Source: JALZVT01 sp039029135 (GTDB lineage Bacteria > Pseudomonadota > Gammaproteobacteria > Pseudomonadales > Azotimanducaceae). From it: DNA of 64,000 bases. Position 1 is the first letter of the stretch. Each line of letters starts with the position of its first letter. The DNA is taken from positions 271,815 through 335,814 of the forward strand of contig JBCCGT010000003.1 of assembly GCA_039029135.1 (NCBI GenBank), in the 5' to 3' direction. A program made the translations under genes and the position numbers. Below are positions 55,716 through 62,670 of this stretch, piece by piece. The notes under the pieces are model-generated. The model ran no database searches, was not told the DNA's origin, and saw nothing but the letters and a program-made list of their open reading frames with translations.

Positions 55716-56365
55716 GAATCGCCCTCGCCGCGCATGATCTCCATCGCTCGCCTGCGTGGATCTCGATTTTTCTTCCCACCACCCTTTGAACTTTTACCTT
55801 TCCCGCGTTCCGGTTTGCGGCGATTTCCGTTTCCGTGTGACTCCGGTTGGTCTAAATGGTTCTTAAACCCAGGTTCCTCTGCCAAATTGGCAGGGTACGT
55901 ACCCTGCCAAATTGGCAGGGGGGCCCTGCCAGATTGGCAGGTTGATCCATCTGCCAAATTGGCAGGTAGTCCACCTGTCAGATTGGCAGGTTGTCCACCT
56001 GCCAGATTGGCAGGTTGTTGGGGGGCGTCTTCTGATGCAGGCGGCTCGTCAGCGTCATCCGGAAACCCGTCGGGGAAATCGACTCGCAACAAGTACTCGT
56101 TGGACGTGCGGCGACCGCCCTTCCCGCGACGCTCTAGCCGCTTCACGAGCCCCAGCGCCTCCAACGCGTCGATCTGCCGATAGACCGTACGTTCGCCCTG
56201 GTAGCTCTGTTTGGCAACCGTATCCATTGACGGGCAGCACAGACGAGTTTTGTGTCTGTGGGCGTCCGCCAGCGCCAGGAGCGTGGCGAAGAGGCCTGGG
56301 TTTAGACCTGAGTCAGGTTCGTTGGCAAACAACCCCAAGACCCAGCCAGTGGCGCGCTGACTCAC
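55712..56365 (-). CDS. Replication initiator O-like protein
   Basis: 217 aa from a GTG at 56365 (VSQRATGWVLGLFANEPD) with AAGGTGATC upstream. Residues about 15-90 form a winged helix (LLALADAHRHKTRLCCPSMDTVAKQSYQGERTVYRQIDALEALGLVKRLERRGKGG). Its middle is encoded by six palindromic iterons, giving repeats of PANLAGGQ/PANLTGG-type sequence. The C-terminus is Lys/Arg-rich. As in lambda O, the origin is inside the initiator gene. Confidence 0.8.
   Translation of the reverse strand: MSQRATGWVLGLFANEPDSGLNPGLFATLLALADAHRHKTRLCCPSMDTVAKQSYQGERTVYRQIDALEALGLVKRLERRGKGGRRTSNEYLLRVDFPDGFPDDADEPPASEDAPQQPANLAGGQPANLTGGLPANLADGSTCQSGRAPLPIWQGTYPANLAEEPGFKNHLDQPESHGNGNRRKPERGKGKSSKGGGKKNRDPRRRAMEIMRGEGDS
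55879..56013. repeat. Phage replication origin: six palindromic iterons
   Basis: Six copies of the 15-bp palindrome CTGCCAAATTGGCAG or close variants (CTGCCAGATTGGCAG; one CTGTCAG...) at 55879, 55904, 55926, 55951, 55975 and 55999. Start-to-start distances are 22-25 bp, about two helical turns, so an initiator would bind on one face. They lie within the O-like gene. Confidence 0.85.
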
Positions 56366-56369
56366 TCGA

Positions 56370-56591
56370 TCACCTTGAATTCGAGGCGAAGCTCTCGGCC
56401 CGAATTGCCGAGGCCATTGCGACAATCTCAACGAGATCTATTGGCTCTGTAACCATTGCCTCTAGCTGCTTTCGCTCTAACAGCGCGTTTGCGGCCCTCG
56501 CCAGCAATTCGAGCTGCATTTCTGATAACTCGGCTAATACGCCTAAGAGATCGTTGAGCTGCGAAACTGCCTCCGCGCGCGTCTCACACAT
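56370..56591 (-). CDS. Hypothetical early protein (duplicated leader, copy A)
   Basis: 73 aa from the ATG at 56591 (MCETRAEAVSQLNDLLGVLAEL), helical. Its translation leader contains CAGTGAGGCCAG five bases before the ATG, the same as the gene at 57167. It ends four bases before the O-like gene start. Confidence 0.55.
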   Translation of the reverse strand: MCETRAEAVSQLNDLLGVLAELSEMQLELLARAANALLERKQLEAMVTEPIDLVEIVAMASAIRAESFASNSR

Positions 56592-56596
56592 GGTGT

Positions 56597-56608
56597 CTGG
56601 CCTCACTG
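56597..56608 (-). repeat. 12-bp repeat CAGTGAGGCCAG, copy 1
   Basis: Reads CAGTGAGGCCAG on the minus strand, five bases before the ATG at 56591. The other copies are at 57173-57184 (same setting) and 63800-63811 (plus strand, 31 bp before the new dusA start). Confidence 0.7.
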
Positions 56609-56698
56609 GCCGGGGTTGAGATCGATGCGGGCCTTGCACCCGCCCGCCGCCGTAGCGGTAAGATTGGCGGTACACCACACACCACCAAGGAAGGAAAA

Positions 56699-56893
56699 GT
56701 GCCGATTGAAACCATCGGGGATCTACTAAAGCGCCTAGAGGTGTACAGTTCCGACACGCTGCTAAAGTTTGGAGATGGCATCCGCGACCTGACCGTCTCG
56801 GAAGTCAAAGACGAAGATCGCGGGGATCCTGAATCCGGCCGCCCAGCAACTGTGTACATCCACTTCAACGAGCCTTACTCGATTGATAACTAG
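56699..56893 (+). CDS. Hypothetical small protein on opposite strand
   Basis: 64 aa from a GTG at 56699 after AAGGAAGGAAAA. VPIETIGDLLKRLEVYSSDTLLKFGDGIRDLTVSEVKDED reads like a real small soluble protein. It is the only rightward gene within the leftward early operon, and its end overlaps the next leftward gene by 29 bp. Confidence 0.5.
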   Translation: MPIETIGDLLKRLEVYSSDTLLKFGDGIRDLTVSEVKDEDRGDPESGRPATVYIHFNEPYSIDN

Positions 56894-57167
56894 GGCAGCG
56901 ATGCCCAATCCGCTCTCCCAATTCATCAAGAGAGAGCACGCCAAACGTGGTTGACGGAGATCCGTTGGGTCGGTAAATCACGCAGTCGATGCCCTTGGGC
57001 CCGAATACCAGGCGCAGCTCGCATCCGTCCAATGGGTGATCTCGTTGGTTGTGGATGCTCTGCGAAGGTAGGCGTTCGAGAGCGCGCGCAATCTCCTTTT
57101 GCATCTGCTCAAGTCGAACGCGCTGGTCTCGCGTGTTCAAGCTCAGCGCGCGGGCTTCTTCACTCAT
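56865..57167 (-). CDS. Hypothetical early protein (duplicated leader, copy B)
   Basis: 100 aa from the ATG at 57167 (MSEEARALSLNTRDQRVRLEQM), helical N-terminus, then GCELRLVFGPKGIDCVIYRP. The first residues and the leader resemble copy A at 56591: the out-of-frame leader readings RSLPNPVRPDAM and RSQPRPVRPDTM align, showing duplication of the start region. Confidence 0.55.
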   Translation of the reverse strand: MSEEARALSLNTRDQRVRLEQMQKEIARALERLPSQSIHNQRDHPLDGCELRLVFGPKGIDCVIYRPNGSPSTTFGVLSLDELGERIGHRCPSYQSSKAR

Positions 57168-57172
57168 GGCAT

Positions 57173-57184
57173 CTGGCCTCACTG
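57173..57184 (-). repeat. 12-bp repeat CAGTGAGGCCAG, copy 2
   Basis: Minus strand, five bases before the ATG at 57167. It includes the GTGAGG that probably serves as ribosome-binding site. Confidence 0.7.
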
Positions 57185-57219
57185 GATTGGGTAGAGATCG
57201 GGACGAATCTGGTTCGCGG

Positions 57220-57513
57220 TCATCGCCCCGCACCTGCCTTCAGGCCGGCCTCAGAGGGAATGCGGCGGATTTCGATCACGTAATGGCTGCCGTCCTCACG
57301 CGTTGCCACGAAACACTCTCTGGACTTCATATAGCCGACAGAGCCCTGGGTTCTGCCGATCTCATCCCCTAGCCGCTCTTGAGAATTGCGCTTGTCGTCC
57401 ACAAACGCGCCGAGTTCTTCGACTTGGCTAGCGCGCAAGCCTTCGTACTTGGCTATAGCAGCGCACTTTGTGGCTATGCCGGTCTTGTCCATGGCGCCTA
57501 AGGCAGTGTTCAT
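57220..57513 (-). CDS. First gene of leftward lytic operon (Cro position)
   Basis: 97 aa from the ATG at 57513. The track start at TTG 57522 lies upstream inside the promoter -10. MDKTGIATKCAAIAKYEGLRASQVEELGAFVDDKRNSQERLGDEIGRTQGSVGYMKSRECFVA has a helix-turn-helix-like segment (RLGDEIGRTQGSVGYMKS). It is divergent from the repressor and its promoter holds the operator, so it occupies the place of cro. The expected start point is only about 3 nt before the ATG, so the mRNA may be leaderless. Confidence 0.6.
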   Translation of the reverse strand: MNTALGAMDKTGIATKCAAIAKYEGLRASQVEELGAFVDDKRNSQERLGDEIGRTQGSVGYMKSRECFVATREDGSHYVIEIRRIPSEAGLKAGAGR

Positions 57514-57522
57514 GGTGCGCAA

Positions 57523-57551
57523 TCATAAATATCATTGATATTTATAGTCAA
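57523..57551 (-). promoter_or_regulatory. Leftward early promoter with 21-bp operator in its spacer
   Basis: On the minus strand TTGACT (57551-57546) and TTATGA (57528-57523) are 17 bp apart. A perfect palindrome with arms ATAAATATCA and TGATATTTAT around one T occupies 57525-57545, filling the spacer. Repressor binding there would block the lytic operon directly. Confidence 0.75.
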
Positions 57552-57629
57552 CTAGGACTAATCTCAGATGTGATACAAACAATCTGGCTTATACTTCTTA
57601 GATTCACATCTATAAACGACACTGTTGGA

Positions 57630-58052
57630 ATGGAGACCGGACACGCCTTGCGACAGAGCCCTCTAATGTCTTCCACCACCGATACCGAAACCGGCGACCC
57701 AACCGGGCAGCCGACGAAGTTGAAGGCTATGTGGCTCGCACGTAAAAAGGAGTTGCGACTGACGCAGGACGCGGTGAAAGATGAATTCGGATACTCATCA
57801 CAGGCCGCTATTAGTCAGGCACTAAACGGCGTGACACCATTGACGCCAGCGCAGGCGATAAAATGGGCCGAGATTTTAAAGTGCAGCGTGAGTGATATTT
57901 GGGAAGGGAATCTCGAGGAAATCGCAGAGCTGCTGACGGGTGCAGATCTCTACAAGAGAGCGCTTAAACTCAGTCCCGAGGATCGATGGGAACTTTATAG
58001 GCGGATTGGGGATTCATTCGACTTCTTTGGCGAGCCTCCAACTCGTCAATAA
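57630..58052 (+). CDS. XRE-family repressor (CI-like, no peptidase domain)
   Basis: 140 aa from the ATG at 57630 (start at 57666 possible). LTQDAVKDEFGYSSQAAISQALNGVTPLTPAQAIKWAEILKCSVSDI is a classical HTH_3 domain at residues about 45-95. A short helical tail follows. There is no S24 autocleavage domain, so induction must not depend on RecA-stimulated cleavage of this protein itself. It is divergent from the leftward lytic operon and next to its operator. Confidence 0.82.
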   Translation: METGHALRQSPLMSSTTDTETGDPTGQPTKLKAMWLARKKELRLTQDAVKDEFGYSSQAAISQALNGVTPLTPAQAIKWAEILKCSVSDIWEGNLEEIAELLTGADLYKRALKLSPEDRWELYRRIGDSFDFFGEPPTRQ

Positions 58053-58152
58053 TCTTAGCGAGTTCACGCTTAGCCCGTGGCCGTTTTGCTGGATCGAGGC
58101 TTTCGATCCACTTGTCCAGACGGTTTATCCAAAGGTTAGCTGAGACTTTCAC
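57970..58152 (-). CDS. Small basic protein antisense to repressor end
   Basis: 60 aa from a GTG at 58152 with GGAAGGGGCGGA upstream. ANLWINRLDKWIESLDPAKRPRAKRELAKIIDELEARQRS is helical and basic. It overlaps the membrane protein gene end by 17 bp and runs 83 bp antisense into the repressor gene. The ribosome-binding site and composition favour a real gene. Confidence 0.45.
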   Translation of the reverse strand: MKVSANLWINRLDKWIESLDPAKRPRAKRELAKIIDELEARQRSRMNPQSAYKVPIDPRD

Positions 58153-58579
58153 TCCGCCCCTTCCCGATTGACCATGCCAAGGTTCCCACCGTTGCAAACG
58201 CTTTCATTAGGAACAACACATTGGTGAGTGCCTTGTAGTCGTAGGTCTCCAAGACAGCGAAACTTTGAGCGGCATGTAAAAAGATGCTAGCGACGCCCGC
58301 AAAAACGAAAACTAGCAAAACCCATAGCCTTCTCCACCTCCACGCTGCGTAAGCGACAAACAGTAGGCCAAAGCTAGTGAGGCTGTTTTGTACCGTCGAG
58401 AACTCAAAGTGGACGGCGATATGGTTCTTTACGAACCACTCAACCAGCAGCAGCCAACCGCACCACTCTAGCGCCAACGGACCCCTGATTCTCGCCGTCG
58501 CAAGGATCAGCAAGGACAGCAGCCCGCATATCTCGGACATGTACATCCCCCACCAGGGGTAAGTCTCGGCAGGCGTCAC
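58136..58579 (-). CDS. Four-helix membrane protein in immunity region
   Basis: 147 aa with four hydrophobic segments (GLLSLLILATARI, LEWCGWLLLVEWFV, LTSFGLLFVAYAAW, VLLVFVFAGVASIFL). The neighbouring genes are coupled by ATGA overlaps. It may be a superinfection-exclusion protein expressed from the prophage. No family is recognised. Confidence 0.6.
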   Translation of the reverse strand: MTPAETYPWWGMYMSEICGLLSLLILATARIRGPLALEWCGWLLLVEWFVKNHIAVHFEFSTVQNSLTSFGLLFVAYAAWRWRRLWVLLVFVFAGVASIFLHAAQSFAVLETYDYKALTNVLFLMKAFATVGTLAWSIGKGRSESLS

Positions 58580-58992
58580 GGTTTATCGACTTCGCTGCCG
58601 TCGGGTTCTAAGTCACTGGGCGCGGCAGAGAACACGCGATTCATCTGAACGATCAGTTTGCCACCAGCCCTGGTCATGGCGGCCACGTTCATGGCACTAA
58701 CGGCCGCAGCGAACCTTTCGTCATTCCGAATACCGCGACGAATGATCTCTTTTGCGTCATCCGTGGTGAGGTTCAGAGAAACCCCACCACCCGTCCCCGT
58801 GTCGGGAGCATCTAGATCTTCTGGCGCGTTGGCCCGAATCTCGGTCATCGCCGCCCGAATCCAATTGCCGTAGCCGATCAGGTCGCCAACGTTGCCGGCC
58901 TCAATGGCCTTATCCCACCCCTCCACTGCAAGGTTGTAGTGGCACCACCAGCGCGTGAACGCCTTGTCTTCCATTCGGACAACCACAGTCAT
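58576..58992 (-). CDS. Hypothetical immunity-region protein
   Basis: 138 aa from the ATG at 58992, with GAAGGAG seven bases upstream. TVVVRMEDKAFTRWWCHYNLAVEGWDKAIEAGN is an amphipathic helical body, and LTTDDAKEIIRRGIRNDERFAAAVSAMNVAAM follows. It heads a leftward unit of three genes that includes the membrane protein. Confidence 0.6.
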   Translation of the reverse strand: MTVVVRMEDKAFTRWWCHYNLAVEGWDKAIEAGNVGDLIGYGNWIRAAMTEIRANAPEDLDAPDTGTGGGVSLNLTTDDAKEIIRRGIRNDERFAAAVSAMNVAAMTRAGGKLIVQMNRVFSAAPSDLEPDGSEVDKP

Positions 58993-59066
58993 TCTTTGAA
59001 CTCCTTCTCTCGTTAAACGGTCGCTAGGTTCCGGTCGTAGGGTACGACGCACAACGGCCGATCCGC

Positions 59067-59103
59067 ACCAATATATAAATATTACTGTTGACCAATATAT
59101 AAA
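59067..59103. repeat. Direct repeat ACCAATATATAAA, candidate operators
   Basis: Two copies of 13 bp at 59067-59079 and 59091-59103, start-to-start 24 bp. The second overlaps the -35 and spacer of the rightward promoter at 59088. Confidence 0.55.
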
Positions 59104-59116
59104 ATCTACTTATAAA
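59088..59116 (+). promoter_or_regulatory. Rightward early promoter
   Basis: TTGACC (59088-59093), 17-bp spacer, TATAAA (59111-59116). It is the only strong promoter-like pair upstream of the four rightward genes beginning at 59244. Confidence 0.7.
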
Positions 59117-59243
59117 ATGTGCGCACTGCTCTATGCGAATTAGCAGACTGAGTCGAGAAGGCCAGTTTCTCCCACTGAGTACGAGCCTTCAGTAAGTACA
59201 GATAAGTACTTGTTCGACATGACATTTTTTTGACGGAGCCAAC

Positions 59244-59543
59244 ATGACCAACGCCAGTAGCAACGTGGTGAAGCTCGGACTGCCTTCCCCTGACCTGAAC
59301 AGGGGGGCTGGAGCGGCGGCAGCAGCCACGCTGGATACGCTCTTGGAGTTGTATGTAACGGAGTGTCAGACGCTTGGAATCGAGCCGAGCGTCGCCGCTA
59401 CCGCGCTTGCTACGCGCGCCACTCAGCTATTGAGCACCCGACCCCCCACTCCCGACGAGATCGTCGCGCGAGTCGATCTCGACCAGCGATGCCCGGAGCT
59501 GCCACCACGGCTCGTGCAGCTAATGCTGATGGAGAACTGCTGA
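59244..59543 (+). CDS. Hypothetical early protein
   Basis: 99 aa. MTNASSNVVKLGLPSPDLNR is followed by helical TLDTLLELYVTECQTLGIEPSVAATALATRATQLL. ATG preceded by GACGGAG. First gene of the rightward unit; its stop overlaps the next start as TGATG. Confidence 0.6.
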   Translation: MTNASSNVVKLGLPSPDLNRGAGAAAAATLDTLLELYVTECQTLGIEPSVAATALATRATQLLSTRPPTPDEIVARVDLDQRCPELPPRLVQLMLMENC

Positions 59544-59731
59544 TGATCGCCTGCAAGTTGCACCTGATCGAACGTGCCCGCGTCCGCCGTCGCAATCGCT
59601 TCCTGGCGAAGGCTGCTGGCTGCGCGCTGGCGGTGTTGGCGCTACTGGTCACGCACGGACTGATCCACCACCGGCAGGCAGGCTGGTTGATCGAATCAGT
59701 GGCGCTGCCAGCCCAGGTGCAGCGGCCGTGA
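59543..59731 (+). CDS. Small single-span membrane protein
   Basis: 62 aa from the ATG at 59543 overlapping the previous stop. A basic N-terminus (RARVRRRNRFLAKAA) is followed by one membrane helix (GCALAVLALLVTHGLI). Too short for a family call. Confidence 0.5.
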   Translation: MIACKLHLIERARVRRRNRFLAKAAGCALAVLALLVTHGLIHHRQAGWLIESVALPAQVQRP

Positions 59732-59835
59732 GACGACTGCGCCGCCACCAACTCCACCAGTCCATCGGCGCGATCGTCTGCGCCGGCTTCCTGTTGCTTC
59801 TGGCCATCGAGCTTGCGAGGTACCTCAACGCATGA
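59728..59835 (+). CDS. Tiny single-span membrane protein
   Basis: 35 aa from a GTG at 59728 that overlaps the previous stop (GTGA), ending four bases into the next gene (ATGA). VRRLRRHQLHQS is basic and IGAIVCAGFLLLLAIELA is a membrane helix. The two stop/start overlaps are strong evidence for translation. Confidence 0.5.
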   Translation: MRRLRRHQLHQSIGAIVCAGFLLLLAIELARYLNA

Positions 59836-60179
59836 ACGAAGACAGCGCCGCCGAAGACTCACAAGCGTCCGAGCCCACACCGGATCGAGCGAAGCCGGCA
59901 AAGGCCAAGCCAGATGAAGCGAAGAATTGGGACGTAACCAAGATCCCATCCTGGAACGGCTTCCTGCGTCTGGCTGATGTTCACCAGTTCTTCGGGTGCT
60001 CCATGCCGCAAGCGATGCGCAAAGCCGCCCAGATGGAGCTGCCCGTGCCGGCATTCAAACCCGGCAACCAAAAAGCTGAGTGGCTGATCGCCGAAAAGGA
60101 TCTGCTCAGTTACTTCCGCGAACAGCACAAGGCAGCGGCCAAAGACCACCGACTCAAGGCGGTTGCTAGCGGGAACTAA
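59832..60179 (+). CDS. Early DNA-binding-like protein
   Basis: 115 aa. After an acidic, lysine-rich linker, SWNGFLRLADVHQFFGCSMPQAMRKAAQMELPVPAFKPGNQKAEWLIAEKDLLSYF has the layout of a MerR/excisionase-type winged helix. It could be the excisionase, but it lies 2.5 kb from the integrase. Confidence 0.55.
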   Translation: MNEDSAAEDSQASEPTPDRAKPAKAKPDEAKNWDVTKIPSWNGFLRLADVHQFFGCSMPQAMRKAAQMELPVPAFKPGNQKAEWLIAEKDLLSYFREQHKAAAKDHRLKAVASGN

Positions 60180-60230
60180 CTACCTAGCAAACTTAACGGA
60201 GCCTCAATTGAACAGAAATCCTGAGCGATA

Positions 60231-60246
60231 GGCTGCGTATGCAGCC
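60231..60246. terminator. Hairpin after rightward early genes
   Basis: GGCTGC and GCAGCC pair around a GTAT loop, 52 bp past the last rightward stop. There is no U-tract, so intrinsic termination is only possible. Confidence 0.3.
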
Positions 60247-60372
60247 CGCACCAGAGTCGAACGCGGCCGAGTCCATCGACCATTCACGCGAGCAGAGATC
60301 AGAGCGGGCCTAACGGGGTATGGCTCTACAGCGCGGGAAAAGTAACAAACGAATGGATGTTTTGAGACCGTC

Positions 60373-61155
60373 GAATGATAGCTCTGACCTGATCTGACAG
60401 ACACTGCCAGACTCGCTGGAAACTAGCCTTCAAAGCAGCCTTTCGAATCGACCCTGCTTGAGCGCTCTGGACGGCTCAGATCGGCCAATGGCGGGCCTTC
60501 GAAACTCTCATTCGCGACCAGTTCTGCACCTACTGGTCAACTACCATATCGACCAGCAATCGTCGTTCGACAACAGTTCAAAACCAGATACAAATCAGCT
60601 GCCTGCAGAAAATCACTCTAACGTTACTCGGACTACTGCTCATTGAATATGAGTGCAGTCAGTGTTGCGTTCAGCAATCTACTAATACCCACTTGTACCA
60701 AACTAGCCCGATGCTCGTATTCAATGGTTACAAGGATTTCGGGCTGAATGTTCGTGCGGAGATTCCTAATTGACACCTCAACCCTTGGTGCTAATTCCGC
60801 TACCTCACCGTCTCTACTGTCCATATCCTCTCCTTTGAGAAAGAAGATATGAGTCTTAGAGAAGGTAAGAAAGAAGCCTCAGAAACCCACCATGTTCCGA
60901 TTGGCCACCGAAAGCGCCGACCCCCTCGGGATCCTGTACTCCAACTTACTCTATCGGCTCTGTTATGGAACCAATTTTCAGCTGCATATAAAACACGCTA
61001 CTTCAGCTGCGCGATTAGTGTCAAGTTTCGCCCGAATTGTCTGTCGAAGGGTGACGGCTATGGGTCGATAGCGGCGGCAAATATCGCGCCCTGTGGAACG
61101 CTCGTTTTGGAGAACATCTGACGGTGCCTGTCAGATCAGTTCTGAGCGATCATAC
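60373..61155. repeat. ~780-bp segment flanked by imperfect inverted repeats
   Basis: 60381-60411 and the reverse complement of 61117-61147 agree at 26 of 31 positions, with the central 12 bp CTGATCTGACAG identical. Partial similarity extends about 8 bp outward on each side. The enclosed DNA has one small leftward gene and otherwise no convincing coding sequence. No transposase is present, so it may be a MITE-like or decayed element, or a site of regulated recombination. Confidence 0.6.
60633..60824 (-). CDS. Small hypothetical protein inside the inverted-repeat segment
   Basis: 63 aa. The ATG at 60824 follows AAAGGAG at ideal spacing. MDSRDGEVAELAPRVEVSIR then NIQPEILVTIEYEHRASLVQVGISRL. No family recognised. 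The very good ribosome-binding site is the main support. Confidence 0.5.
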   Translation of the reverse strand: MDSRDGEVAELAPRVEVSIRNLRTNIQPEILVTIEYEHRASLVQVGISRLLNATLTALIFNEQ

Positions 61156-61193
61156 CTGTGTTCAGCTCATAGAGACCATAGAAGCCCGCCGCT

Positions 61194-61751
61194 TCAATCA
61201 AACTTGCAGCCAAGCTCAATGTGGGCCTCGCGACTGTAGTAATCGTAGGGAGTAGAGGGCAGTTTTCCATTAACCGAAAACTGACTGATCGCATCTAACA
61301 TCGGCAACATCTTGAACGGTATGTGGATGGCGGAGGCAGATCCGGCTGTTGTTCTCTGTGTCAATGCATCTGGCCAGCGCCCCGAAAGCGCTTCGGCATT
61401 CATAACTATTTCGTAGCCCGGATAGACACATATCAACGGGAGCTCATAAAGATCAACAGCCTTCTCGATCTCGTAGCTCAGCATGCTCCCAGCTCTACGC
61501 GTATCTTCGCTGAGAATCACCACAACGTTCTTGGATGCTGATAACCGTTCTCGGATTCGACTCTCCAAGGTACGGCGCAAGCTGTCATCTCGAACAGCAT
61601 TCGTTTTTTCATGGCTATCAACAAACCGAAAGTCTATGTTTTTGCCAGCACTCCAGCCTTTAATCGTTGCGTAGTACCTAAAGTCACTCTTTGTTGGATC
61701 GGTTTGCCCCAGCCCATCAAACGCGATGTAAGTACCTGTTCTGTTTGCCAC
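61194..61751 (-). CDS. TIR-domain protein, ThsB-like
   Basis: 185 aa from a GTG at 61751 with TTGGAG six bases before it. The TTG at 61763 overlaps the upstream gene and is less likely. TGTYIAFDGLGQTDPTKSDF, then FRFVDSHEKTN, LESRIRERLSASKNVVVILSEDTRRAGSMLSYEIEKAVDL and LPLICVYPGYE, give the betaA, alpha and betaD strands of TIR/DUF1863-like domains. The glutamate in SYEIEKA is where the catalytic NAD-cleaving residue is expected. In Thoeris, such TIR proteins sense infection and make a nucleotide-derived signal. It starts two bases after the macro-domain gene stop. Confidence 0.78.
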   Translation of the reverse strand: MANRTGTYIAFDGLGQTDPTKSDFRYYATIKGWSAGKNIDFRFVDSHEKTNAVRDDSLRRTLESRIRERLSASKNVVVILSEDTRRAGSMLSYEIEKAVDLYELPLICVYPGYEIVMNAEALSGRWPDALTQRTTAGSASAIHIPFKMLPMLDAISQFSVNGKLPSTPYDYYSREAHIELGCKFD

Positions 61752-61753
61752 GG

Positions 61754-62623
61754 TTAGCTCCAATCACGGGCGATTGCACCCAAGTTAATCACCGAAGACA
61801 TATGCTCTGGTAGCACTATAGAGATCGATTCCGTTACTTTTGATACTTGAGATTCTTCAAATATGGCGGCGAGAATTAGATCGACGAGTATCACGTTCTT
61901 AATCCCGACCCTGCCTAGACCGGAGCCCACTAGGGGGATGCTCAAAGGCTCGTTGGAGCAAACCACCCTGGCATGTTTGAGCATTGCGCGAATCGCTACA
62001 ATGAGCATGTCAGAGCTTGACTGAACCACGTTCGTTGTTTTGTTCGTCTTCGCCAGCGCAAAGAAGAGAAATCTGTTTCCTGCGACTTCGGCATGCGCTG
62101 TAGTGCCTATGGGATATCGATATTCGTTGCCCTTTTTCCGGCTTGTCTTCTTGCAGTCCTTTCCTTCCAACGATCGTTCTACTTTCTCCTGCCATGCGGC
62201 GCTATCGTTGGACCAATACCGATTAATCGTTTGCCCGTGCAAGCTGTTGCTCGAAACCAGATCGTCGTCTACTACGCCATCGAAGAAGTCGTTTACTCCT
62301 ATGGCTTTCCAGCCGTCTTGAACGAAGATATCACCGAAGCGAATCGTCACGCGTGTATTGAAGCTGTTACTCTCAATCGTCACTTCTTTCTTCAGAAAGC
62401 CTGATATCAAGTGCCCATCAATAAAGAAAAAAAGGACTCCGACAGCGAGCACCACGAAAACGAAGGCGTTGAAGGAGATGGGCAGATCAGAATTTGTGAT
62501 CCCCTCGTAGGATTCCAGGGGCAGCCAGATAGCGCTGGCGGCCAATAGAATCGATCGAAGGATGAGGACCCAGTGGTTTTTTAAGACAGTAGTAATCGAT
62601 TTCCTCCCAAAACACTGCTCCAT
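61754..62623 (-). CDS. Membrane-anchored macro-domain protein, ThsA-like (type II)
   Basis: 289 aa. Two membrane helices occupy residues about 17-36 (VLILRSILLAASAIWL) and 49-68 (FNAFVFVVLAVGVLFFFI). From about residue 85 a cytoplasmic domain follows (VTIRFGDIFVQDGWKAIGVNDFFDG) with the macro-type glycine loop PLVGSGLGRVGIKNVILVDLIL near residue 235. This layout, TM-TM-macro next to a TIR gene, is that of type II Thoeris ThsA, in which the macro domain binds the TIR product and activates a membrane-level effector. Poor ribosome-binding site. The gene lies 47 bp from the integrase stop. Confidence 0.78.
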   Translation of the reverse strand: MEQCFGRKSITTVLKNHWVLILRSILLAASAIWLPLESYEGITNSDLPISFNAFVFVVLAVGVLFFFIDGHLISGFLKKEVTIESNSFNTRVTIRFGDIFVQDGWKAIGVNDFFDGVVDDDLVSSNSLHGQTINRYWSNDSAAWQEKVERSLEGKDCKKTSRKKGNEYRYPIGTTAHAEVAGNRFLFFALAKTNKTTNVVQSSSDMLIVAIRAMLKHARVVCSNEPLSIPLVGSGLGRVGIKNVILVDLILAAIFEESQVSKVTESISIVLPEHMSSVINLGAIARDWS

Positions 62624-62670
62624 GCTAGTTGTTGACGTGGGCCTACAGCGGATACCTAAGTCCAGCCCAA

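Noticed and set aside
55879..56013. Possible CRISPR array
   Set aside because: Repeats are palindromic 15-mers separated by only 7-10 bp with similar spacers, inside a coding gene; iterons explain them.
60204..60404. 66-codon minus-strand frame after the early genes
   Set aside because: No ribosome-binding site and it crosses the left inverted repeat; not supported.
60849..61121. 90-codon plus-strand frame within the inverted-repeat segment
   Set aside because: No convincing ribosome-binding site and composition unlike a folded protein.
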